Below, piece by piece: positions 25,801 to 38,200 of a DNA stretch of 64,000 bases; positions within the stretch are counted from its first letter, which is position 1; each line of letters opens with the position of its first letter. Position numbers and translations under genes: made by a program. The stretch is from Sabethes cyaneus. Taxonomy: Eukaryota > Arthropoda > Insecta > Diptera > Culicidae. Where the stretch lies: assembly GCF_943734655.1 (NCBI RefSeq), contig NC_071353.1, forward strand, positions 141,397,907 through 141,461,906, read 5' to 3'. The notes beneath the pieces are model-generated. The model worked only from the letters and a program-made list of their open reading frames with translations. It ran no database searches and had not been told where the DNA came from.

Positions 25801-28800
25801 AGACCAAAAGTTATATATTCCAGAATTCGCTAGAATTCGTTAGTTGGATCATGTCAAAACTGCGCCCAAACTACTGATAGGGTGGACTGACAGAAGACTA
25901 CAATTGCCTCGGAATAGTTGTAAGTTTAGTTGTCTTTAACACTGAACATACCGTGAAGCAGAGCTGCCACAAATACAGATATCTGTGCATGCATAAATTT
26001 GGGACCCATAAATTATTTCAGTAGCTGTGATTTCTAGCTCTACTAATGTTCCTGAATTTTAAAGTACTTCATAAACTATTTATGTTTTTTAAAAGATTAG
26101 ATCGAGAAAACAAATTACTCCGGAGAAAACGGTAGGGTCTCAAATTTATGCATGCACAAATATCTGTATTTATGGCAGCTCTGCCGTGAAGGGGGATCGC
26201 GGGATTTCCGGTCTTCTCGCGAAAAATATTTGTAGAGTGAAGTCGGTATATTTAGTGTTAAAATCAATTCCTTTCATGTTTGCTACCTTCAAACTAAAGT
26301 GCTAGTACTTTAAACTAAGAACTAGCTTTCGGCTATTAAATACCGGTATAACATAATGAAACAAGATCCAAGTATTTCAAAATAATTTTTCATGTAAATT
26401 TTTCTTTTCGCTTTTTACAGGTTTCATAGAAAACTTAAGAGATATTCCCGCGAAAAGTAAAAGAAACGATTCTAGTGTATACTTTAATTTTTTAAAATTT
26501 GCAATTCAGTTCCAAAAGAAATAGAAGGGTGATAAAAACCTAAAATTTCAAATGAATATTAGAGCTCGAACGTTATAGAGAATACGAAAAGAAAACTTCC
26601 GAGATTTAAATCGAAATGTGTTTTATAGTTTTATAAAAATTAATATAAATTTCAAGTTCAGGGCGGGATCAAATTTAACATAATATAAAAATTCGGGTTC
26701 GGATCGGGTTTTGGTTTAGCCGGAAAAAAATTCGGGTTCGGGTCGGGTTCGGGCTTAGCGAAAAAAATTAATCCGGGTTCGGGTCGGGTTCGGGCTTAGC
26801 GAAAAAAATTAATCCGGGTTCGGGTCGGGCTCGGGTTTGACAGAAAATAAAAATTCGGGTTCGGGTCGGGTCCGGGTTTGACACCAAAAAAATTTTCGGG
26901 CCCGGGTCGGGTTCGGGCTTGGAAAATATGAAACCCGACCATCTCTATTATATACATGCTGGTGCAAAATTCAATAAATTGTTTCTCAAACAGGAATCAG
27001 ACCATTTTTTTGTGAATATCGTTAATATTTATTGTACTGCAGTTTTAAAAAAACCTGAGTAATTCTTGCTGGAACGGGGCCACTACCACTACTGACACGA
27101 GGTCTTCAAATATTCGTACTTTTGCGCTGAATTGGTTGAAAATGGTTAAAAACAAGAATTACACTTTTAATGCCTTGAAATAGTGGACCCCTCGTTCGCC
27201 AAGGGACCTAACAGTTTCAAGAAAAGTTGAATTTGGAGCAAACCTTGAGATCTATGTACACACTTAAAAAAAGCACCGAAGTCGGCAAAGTTTTTGCCGA
27301 GATTTGGACAGCCGAGCGATCGGCATAATTTTTTATGATACCAAACGTTAGTAAAGAGCCGGAAACGTCGAAATGCACAACCGAAATTTTTGCCGAACGC
27401 TCGGCTGTCCAAATCTCGGCAAATTTTGCCGAGTTTTTTAAGTATGTATATCATGTGATAGTTCATAAATTTGCCATGAAACAACTAACAAATGGCCCAG
27501 TTCTGTAACGAAGAAGATCAGGGCTTTCAAATGGAATAAAGAAATTTTTGGCGGCCATATTCGATTTGGTCGCCATATTGGATTTTATGAAAAAAATCAC
27601 CGTTTTCACCATGAGCCCCCCAACCGATTTTCATTTTAAGACCACCATTAGAAAGCTGAGAAAAAATGCCACAAGAAACATTCATAAAATTAGGTGTGCA
27701 ATGGCATTAACTGAATAAAACAACATTTATTTGTAGCAAGGTTCACAATTTTCATATAATTACTAGAGGACCCGGCGCGCGTTGCTACGCCATTCTAAAA
27801 AGGGGGTACATGCATAATCCTGAAGATTTGATTAATTGTAATCTTTCAACCAAGAGCTTTTTTTTGACAACCCAAGGTATTCCTAAATCATGCCGCAAAT
27901 TTCTAATCCAACGCATCAGCATTTGTGACTCGAGCAGCAAGTCCAACGTAACGATTTAGGTTTTATTACCAACCCTAAAAATGGTAATGTTGGCAAAATC
28001 GTAATAAATTATCAGTGCAGTTCGATTGAAATCAGTTGGAAACTGGTCAGAAACTATAAGCTTAGTGTAATCTCAACATTATTTTCTTCATATTTTCATT
28101 TCAAAAATGTATTTTCTCTTCAATTTTGTTTTTAAAATAAGTACTATATTATCTTACTTTTATTTAATTTGACCCATTATCTAGGCTTCACCGATTTATT
28201 CTCAACAATTTTGGTATCCCCCCTTCCAGAGGGGAGAGGAATCTCAATACGCCATAGAAAAAACTTTTGCCTCCAGTAACCCCCAAATTCATTTGCTTGC
28301 TTAATAGTCGAGTTGTGGGGAAATTACCACAAAAAAAAATCTACTCCCAAAATCCTTCACATGCCAAATTTGGTTCCATTTGCTTGATTAGTTCCCGAGT
28401 TATAAAGAAATTTGTGTTTCATTTGTATGAGAGCCCCCCTTCTAGAGGGGGAAGGGTCTCAAATAACCAAAGAAAAAAATCCTGTCTCTTGAAACCCCCA
28501 CATGCCAAATTTGGTTCTATTTGCTTGATTAATAGTCAAGCTATGAAGAAATTTTGGTTTTATTTGTATGGGAGCCCCCCTCTTAGCGGAAGGAGGGTTC
28601 TCAATCTACAAAAAATTTCTGCCTCCAAAAACCTTCACATGCCAAATTAGGTTCCATTTGCTTGATTAGTTCCCGAGTTATAAAGAAATTTGTGTTTCAT
28701 TTGTATAGGAGCCCCCCCTTCTAGAGGGGGGAGGGGTCTCAAACCATGCTAACAACATTCCTCACATCAAACGCAATGTGTATGCCAAGTTTCATCAAAA

Positions 28801-28848
28801 TCCGCCGAGCGATTTGCGAGTCTATACCGGACACACGAACAGCATTTC

Positions 28849-28915
<67 letters not shown>

Positions 28916-31900
28916 TAGATATAGATAGATAGATTGTGATATTTCCAAAATTTGCTATGAAACAAACTACAAACGACACGGTTTTGTAAAGAGGAGAGAC
29001 AGGGTTTATGAACGAAGTGAAAAAAACGACGACCATCTTGGATTTGGCCGCCATGTTTGATTTTATCAAAAAATTGCCGTTTTCGCCATGATCCGCCCAA
29101 CCGATTTTGATTTCAAGACCACCATCGGAAAGCTGAGAAAAATTATATAAGGCACATTCATCAAATTACATGTGTAGTAGCATTAAATAAACGAAACAAT
29201 TAATTATCTGTATCAAGGTTTACAACACTCATATAATGGAGTGCTTAATGGAACTTTTTTAATAACTTTTTTCGTAGTGTTTTTTCAATATATTGTTCGG
29301 AAAAATTTCTGTACATCAATAGATGTAATGACTGGTGGTTAGTATTAGTTCGGAGCTCGAACACAGGTGGCGCTGCAAAATTTAACTTTCTAATTTGATG
29401 ATATAGAGCTATAGTTTGTTCGAGAAAGTTGTAGATAATCTTATTATGAAGCTTTTTGCTGAAAACATTATTCTTCTAAGTATCTCAGTTTTTGAGATAT
29501 TGAGCGTCTTTCATGACTGACCCCCAAAAATCGTTTTTTATTTTCACTATAGCTTCAAAACTATGTGATTTGGGGAAAAATAATGATCTGCAAACATTTG
29601 CATCTCTTAAAAGCACACGTTGCGTCTATTGATGCGGAGAAACCGAATGTGTTAGTTTCTTGACCTTTATAATGAGGTCAAGCATTAGCTAATTTTCTAT
29701 ATCGGTATTTTTTTTTCAATAGACGGAGAAAACTGTAGAAGAAAGCAATGAAATGAAAGGTGTTTATAGCATCCAACAGAGGAGTAAGCCGTGAACGGGT
29801 AACGGGAAAGAGCTGAAAATTAAGCAAGCGAGGGTCATTGAAGCAACGCTTATTAAGTTTGTGTAACGTTCCTTTTTTCCCAAACTGGGGGATCCACGAT
29901 TGAACCAAGCTACAACGCAAAGCAAAGCAACGTTATACCTCGAAGCCAACTGGGAGGACTACAACAGGTGCCAACTATAATCGGATTCGAGTCTAACATT
30001 TCTCCTAATTATGCCTTCGTGAACTTTCGAACCAAAGCGGAAGAGGAATTATTGGTCCGTTTATGATGACCATTACAGGACCCTGAACAGCGAATTTTTG
30101 TACCACTATTGAGTGTCCGTTGCGTGAAGAAGCTGTGGTTTCAACAAGATGGCACAACATGCCACCATGCGGGTTCCACAATAGATTTTCGGCACGAAAC
30201 ATTCGGCGATCGAATTATTACGCGTGATAAACCTGGGAATATCCTTTCCTTTGAGTCTTTGATCTACGCCGATAAGCTGCGTGTGCCTTGGAAGACTTCA
30301 TTAGCTATGTTATCGTTAATCTACGGCCTCCATCATTGTTGTAAACAGTGATCCAAAATTCAGCTTGCCAAGTGAAATTCCTCCGAGTCAGTTTACGTAG
30401 CCATATGCCGGATATCATATTTAAATAAAAAGGACATAGAAAAAAAAACACATTTCAGTGAGGTCGTGTCCCATGCACTAAAAATGTTCGAAGTCTGCTG
30501 ACTTGCTGACTTGCTCTCGACGCGAGGATTGTTTAGTCCTGTATATTTAAAATCAATTTCAATCATTGGATCAATAGCTCACAAAAGTTAGGCTACGTTT
30601 TGGATCGACTGACGCAAACCAGATTAAAGTAATTAATCGGCAATTTTACTCTCGTGCGATGCCTAGTGCGCGCTCTCCATATGGAAATGTCGGAACAACC
30701 GTCGATCTGAACGTGCAACAGATAATGCACTTCAATATGCTAAGCGCGATAGATTGAATGAAATATGGTAGGCCTGACCTTCCTGCCCTAAAAGGTCGGC
30801 CTCATAGTGAACCGTAGACCGGACCGTAGAACTAAAATTTTTATTATTCCAATTAATTACCATGCCTAGTGTTATGCTAGCCGATGGTTTTGAATTCGCC
30901 CGAATCCGTCTACAATATTGTTATTGATAATGTCCACAATTGCACAACAACGCTGTGAACCCATTTTCCTTGTGTACTCCGCTTGTGTCTTCAAGAATAA
31001 AGACCTATGAACTGATTGAGCGGTTTATCGCTCCCTAGTATGTATACCGAGCGGTGCGCGGTTAACATCGTGAAGGAATGAAGTCATAGAATCCGACGAA
31101 CAAAAACCGTACATTTTTCATTTCATTTCTCCGATCCCCGTATGCATTCATCAGAGCTTCTATTAGTAGTACACTCTGATGAAAGGCGGTTCAGAGTGCC
31201 TGCAGCACACGCCACCAGACGGCGCGAATGAAGTATACATCAAACATCACCCAGCAGCCAGCCAGTCAGTCAGCTAGTCAGCCAGCGGCGGCGGCGAGCT
31301 TAGTCGATGCGTAACGGTCAATGACTTTGTGTGCGATTGGGCCTGCCACACAGTGGGTAATAAATATATCAGACCGAGAGAGGTGTATGTCCACAACCGC
31401 TAGCATTTGTCTGTGATGTAAGAGGCGTACGGGATTGATGTTACACGTCATCAACCCTCGCCATCATTGCGATACGATAGTGCCGCATGCTGATAAGCTG
31501 ATAAATACTGTTGTGCTGATGAGACTAAAACTAAAGTTTCCTGCTTTTTAAGTTTCTCGAATTATAGATCCGGTTTTGACAACTCGTTTTTATCTACACG
31601 TTTATATTAGAGTAATCAATTTCATTGTTTATTGGGAGTTATTTTCGGCCAACAGCGGGTAAAAGATTTTTGATTTAGGCAAATTAATACTGTTAACTTA
31701 ACCGACAGGTTCTGGTAGAGATCGAACTGCAAACACAACATGCAGTCAACAAATCACCGACGATATGAGCCAATTAATTTATTCCGCAAACAAAGCGACT
31801 TATTAAATCGACCAACCGACCGACCGACCAGTTGGACTTCGCATGTCTATCGAACATACGTCTTGTTCTTGGCTGCAAAAAGACTACCTGTTTATAATGT

Positions 31901-32241
31901 TCCCTGGAGTTCAGGCAAGCGCAGAGGGCTATTGTTTATGTTTATTGTTTTCGTTCCTTGTTGCATATGCTGATCGAGCTCGAACTGGAAGGTGAAGGTG
32001 TCCAACATAGCCGTGAGATTTCAATGTTGTTGAAATTTCTGACACAATACCCAACATCGAACCATCAACCCTGGTGTTGGAAGTGGCTAGTGCTGATAAG
32101 CTAAGCTAGGCGACGCCAGTCAGACTGACTCTAGAGAACGTGAAAAAAAACGCACACCTTCCCCGGGCAGCGTGCCTTCATCTTTCGTGCCATCTAATTA
32201 GAAACAGTCGTCAAGCAAGGCTGCGCTTTCCTACGTTCGAT

Positions 32242-32272
<31 letters not shown>

Positions 32273-35200
32273 ATTACTGTTAGTGGGCGCCCCTTGCTAG
32301 TGTGATGATCAGCTGTTTTTGCTGAGCTGCCACTCATCCGTAATGGGACTTCCGCGCTGCCCTGGCGTTACCGTTGCCGGTCGGTCGCGAGTTGCATAAC
32401 GTTTGTTTACTGCTTCACTGGGTCGGGTGCGGTGGTTCCATGACGAGCTACGCATGTCAATATTTGGGAACTCACAGCTGATATAATACCGCTCTGCCTG
32501 CTTGCTTCTTTTGCTTCGTTCGGATGACAAAATTAAACAATTCATTCAACTTTGGCACTTGAACCTCGTCGAGTTGTATGTAAAAATTGCAATTCCTTGC
32601 TGACAAATAATAAGGACCATCGGGTATGCGGTCTCCCCTGAAGTCTACGTCCTCTTACTATGTTGAAATTAGTTTTGTCTATTCTTTCATCGGGATTTCT
32701 GACCACGTACCCAGTCCACACCATTTGGACTCTTTCCGACGTTCCCTGCCAGCAACCATATACTTCGTTTTGGTATTTTGGCTTACCATTAAAAGTAAGC
32801 CCCAATCTCGCTACTTCCCATTTAAAAGGCCTAAGGCCTCTTCCACTGCCCAATGGTTAATTCTAACGATGTCGACGTCATCCGCAAAACCAAGAACCAT
32901 ACGATGATAGTCCGCATTTGCTGTTCATATTGCTGAAGGGTGCATGGCAAGGTCAAATAGCAGGTTACAGAATGCATTCCCTCACTTCAGTACTTCCAAC
33001 AATATTATCAAAATGACTGAGGTCCCATCCGCTATTCTGACGCAAGCTTTTGACTCATCCAGCGTCGCACGAATCAGCTTAACTAGTTTCGTCGGAAAAC
33101 CATATTCTAGCATTATTTGCCACCACTCATTTCACTTGACTGAATCGTACGCCGTCTTAAAGTCCGCAAATAGATGATGAGTCTGCAAGTAGAACTCTCG
33201 GAACTTATCTAGTAACGTACGCATGATTCACATCTGTTTCGCGGTGGAGCGACGGAGAACTTTGCTAACTGTCTTAGTCTACAGTACAGCATGTGGGAGA
33301 GCAGTAAAAATTGATCAATACAATGCCTCGATAGTTTTAACGCTCGAGTTGATGTTCATTTTTAAAATGTCGTGACATACATCAAAGCAAAAAAAACTCT
33401 GTTTTTATTGCCGTTTCGTTCATCATGAGAAGATTCGTCGAGAATAAGTATCGAATTTTTGGTGCATATGCCGTACATCAACTTAACGAAGATCCACACA
33501 CATCCACTCATTGAAAAGTTGAGTACAACAGCAATGCTCATTTGTTGTTAAACCGATATGTCAACAAAGCAAAGTATCGCATTTGACGTGCTAAGTTACC
33601 ACTGGCAATACAAAATATGCTTCCATAAAAATACACTATTTGTTGCGGTTTTGGGAATCGGCGCAATCATTGGTTCGAGACATCTTTTGCCCTAAGTGCA
33701 AAGTTTGGATCCATTGGATTTGGCCGATATGTGGTTTCAACAAGATGGCGCCACGTACACAATACAGCATTTGATCGCTTGTTTTAGACCTGTAAATTGA
33801 CCAGCTAGGTCATTTAATTTGACACCTCAGCAGGACTGCTTGTTGTTGAAGCTTTGGAAGACAATATGACATGGATCTTGGCTGAGAATACCTATCGGAA
33901 TGCTCGAAAAAGGAGTGTAAAATTGCACCTTTCACAAGGGGCAGTCCGGATAAAAATTCAATTCACTTTTTTGTAATTCCAAGGAAGGGCTTGAATTGAG
34001 TTTTATTGCTTAACTTTTGCCTCCTAGTCGACCTCAAGGACCGAAAGCTGGCTTCAAAGTCTATCTAATCTCACACTAACGCAGCCAATTCTGGAAGGCA
34101 TCCTGGAAAATGACGATTACTTGAAACAATCATTTTTCTTGTCAACGGCCAGGCCAACTGCGCAGCATGAACCGCAGAGAGAATTCCAAGGAATCAAGAG
34201 GAACCAGAAAAAATATCTAATTCCATCAAACTCCTTGAAATCAAGGGGAAGGGAGAACGCGTGGGCCTCCCGTACCAAACGCTTCCCATACACGTAGGTA
34301 ATGATATATTAACAGTCGTTGGGAGTATGTTTGCTAATAAAGGTTAAGTGATACTCCGGACCCTCAGGGATGAACTAATGGTATTTAGACCAAAAGCCAG
34401 GCTGCAATTGGCCAAGGATATAGCGCCTTATTTCGCTCTCTGAAGATAGATTAGTTTGCCAAAAAAATAGTTTAAATCATATAATACTTGAAAATAAAGT
34501 CGTGTGGTTTAATGATTGCCTAAAACTACATTTGTACGGTTAGGAACTGAAAACCTCACGACCTCGAACCTCCTAGCTTGGCTGCTCAATTATACAAATT
34601 GAAATATTTCCAGGTATGGCCACGTGGAGGCGCTAGCTAGGGGCTTGCGATGGCTAGAGCTTTGTTGGGCGCTTTTTCCTAGTTGCCTTCCCCATTTCAT
34701 ACCCGATAGCTGGCTGCAAAGTCTATCGAATAAAAGTAAAAGACTAGCTTTCAAAAACAGAATGTAGCATTCAGTTTTGCTTTGCTTTTTATACCTTTTC
34801 ATTGGAATATTATGACCTGTTTTGGCCGCTAGAACAAATATTGTTAAGAAATGTACAAAACATCTGAATATTTTCGTAATAATGTTATGGCAGTATAACG
34901 GATTTCACGTCAGATATACGAAATTATCCGTAGTTAGGCTAGGGAATTAGGATTTAGGAGTTTTCTATGGATCTATGGATATAAACTTTTTTTGTTGGAA
35001 GGTTAGACCACTGCGATTTTGATCTATTGTGGTATCCTTCTGCTTTTGCCTATAGGTATTTGTTGCAACACTATTGATGGAATTGTTCGTCATTGTCAAT
35101 TCATACCACTTCTCCTAGTCCGGCATTGCACTTCTTATAAAGTTCATTACTGGATTGGGATTTGTAGACCAGATTTTGAAAGGCTCCATTGTTCATTTAC

Positions 35201-38200
35201 CAAAGGTTCGAAGTTTGGAAAGAGTTAGTGCACTGCACTGGCAGAGCAGATATTCTGCGGTTTCGCTCTCGACAAAATAGCAATGAAAAACAATAAAAAT
35301 GGCAAAAAAAACGCCAAAAAACGACAAAATGTGCTAAATGGAAACAGAGGTAAAAAACGAATAACAGACGACAAAAATACGATGAAAAGATAGCAAACAG
35401 AAAATAAAAAACAACAGAAAATACGCAACACAAATGATACACAACTGACAAAAAGGTGACTAATACGAAGAATAGATAACAAAAAGATGACAAAAAGACG
35501 GCGAAAAGGCGTCGAAAAGACAACAATAAGACGACGTGAGAATGTCGAAAAGAGACAGTCAGAAAGACTAGGGGTTCCACATAGAAGCAGCTTAGGACCG
35601 TTACTGTTTCTTATATTTTAAAGTCGTTTGTTTTGTAAAACCTTCTGGCTGCTTACAGTTTTTTGTTAATAATTCAAAAATATTCCATGCGACTCATACT
35701 AACACACATAAGATTCCTACTTTCGGAGTCTCAAGGATTAGATTTCATAGTAAAGGGGATTCCTTTACCGATTTACTGGATTTGCCTGTTGGATTCTTAT
35801 ACTTATACAAGAACCCTGGTTCTATAAGCACGTTATTCTATACGAATCTTATGCAGAATTCCACCACAAGGAGGAATTCCAGAGATTCTGTATCAAACTT
35901 TGTGGTTTGTCTGGGGATCCACCGGAGACTGCAAGAACTTTGATAATCAACTTACGGATTAATGCTGTTGTTTAAGCAGCTTAGCTCAACCTTTCCAAAT
36001 GTTTACTCATCACATCGGTCGTGTACCCTTACGAGATCGAAGGTTTTCGTCTTGAACGAAGAAAAAAGTAAAGCCGTAGACCTAAACATCTTTAAGACTT
36101 GACCCTTCTTTATCGACAGGCTTCGCTGTTAAAGTACAGGACGATTGCGGGGCTGGTGCAACGATCCTACTGATTATCGACTTGAATGAGTTTCAGTGTT
36201 ATTAAAAACCTTCTGTCATGGAATATGGTGAAGATAGATGCAAATTACTGAATATTCGCGACTACGAAGGTAAGGTGCTGACCAGGTCTTCGTCTGATCC
36301 TTATTTTCTACCGCAGCCACACCAACGTACATTCAAATTCACACCGTCTGTTTAGTGGTAACACAACTGGCAGTTTGCTCAGTCAAACGCCGATTGAACG
36401 CAGTAGAACGAATGCGTTCTAAAGCTTTTTAACATTTTCGTTTCGATCAAGTTGCCTTTACCGTTTGGAGCAGCGAATGACTGCAAAACAGTCAAATGAC
36501 TGGCAGTCACCACGCTAACGAAAAGCTACCCCACACGCACTAGCGTATGATTCAATACTACAAAAAAAAACAACCACTACATGTGCATGGAAGAAGTCAG
36601 TCGGACTCCGTCCAACACAAATGAACATTTTGCTTGCGCCGGACCGACGTCCGGGTGTCAAACTATTACTGTGAGCAGCCGATTTGGAGACAAGAAGAGA
36701 AATGAAAAAATACGTCATCTTATGCTTCCAGTCAGTTTGCAGCTCAGATTCTTCATATGATCGCGCAAAGCGGGTGAAAGCGGGAGTACGACTGTTTGCT
36801 TTTGTAATGAAATGTAAGACGGCAGCAGCGCAAGCGGCAGATTGACTGGATTCAAAAAACAGTCAAATGATCGTTCAAAAAGCGGAGTTTGAATGCGGAA
36901 AGTTCGCATTCATGGCAGTTACATTCAACTTGCGATCCCTTTTCAAGCCCTGGTGCTGACACCTGGATTTTGAACCATTCTTCATTCACACTCGAATATG
37001 AGCACTTCCATGCGGTTAAAAGAGAACGTGTAGCCTTGTAGTTGCGAATAGAAAACCTGAACAAAAGGAAAAATTTGATCGGAGCCGTCCTCGTCGGCCA
37101 ACTCTTGAAGTGTGAAACTTCTATATTTTCTTTTCCTATTGCCATCAATTTGTTTCTAATTTTGTATAGAAGTAGTAAATGTTGTTGTTGCAAGCCAGTC
37201 TCTGGCAAGAATGTAGTACTAGCGCCGTAAATGTCCTGAACTCTAACAGCCGGCTGCGAAGTTTGTCGATAAAGAAGGGCCAAGTCTTAGGAAGACTTTT
37301 AAGCCCAAGGTTTTTTAAATGTTGTTGTCAAGAAGCGCAAATTTTATTGAATTGGAACCCATGATATACAGGCTGAGCAAATGATGGTTAACTGGGTAGG
37401 TAGGACTCGAAATCAGCCACTGTTGGTAAGCTCCCAGCTAGCACCAACTCGTATATCAATGTACGAAAACTATCGTAAATATCTCCTAACAAACTCGAAA
37501 TCGTAACTAAAGCTGGATAATGTGGGATCAAGTTGATTTTTTGTCGTATATAATGATAATGACTGACATACATACGATTTTCAGCACAAAATCGTAGAAT
37601 AGTACGGAGCGACTCGGATATTATCGTATATAAATACTTATATAGTCGTATCGCTCAAAATTATTCGTAATCACGTATATCGCCTCCAAAATAGTACGGA
37701 TATGCCAATTTTGCTCATGAAATACGATTTATTTAGCATGTATATCTGTACGTAATGCTAATTTTTACCTTTTTTATACATATGAAAATGCTTGCTGGGC
37801 TGTGCCGTGGTGTAATTGGAAACACACTCGACCGGCAATCGAAAGTTGTGGTCTCAAGTTCCACCTACCCGGTCAATTATTTTTCACAGTTTTTGTAACA
37901 TATTCGTTTCTTCACGACAACATACTCCAACCAAAAAAAACTGTTGAAGAGTTGGTGTGTTTTTTAAAGAATGTTATTTTAGTGAATGCAAGATCGAATG
38001 ACTAGTACAAATTCATTTTGATTGGTTGTTTTTATTTCAAACTTGTTAATCGTGTCACACTTTTTCAATTGATATTTTATCACAGAACCACATTATTTCT
38101 TTGTGCTCAAGTGCCACAGAAACGTAGTTTCTGTGTGAAAAATCCATTCACATGATCTGCACAAAGATTGTTTCAACTTAAGCAAGGAATTTCTATCCAT

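Noticed and set aside
28855..28925. TA/GATA microsatellite as regulatory element
   Set aside because: It is the variable tail of a dispersed repeat.
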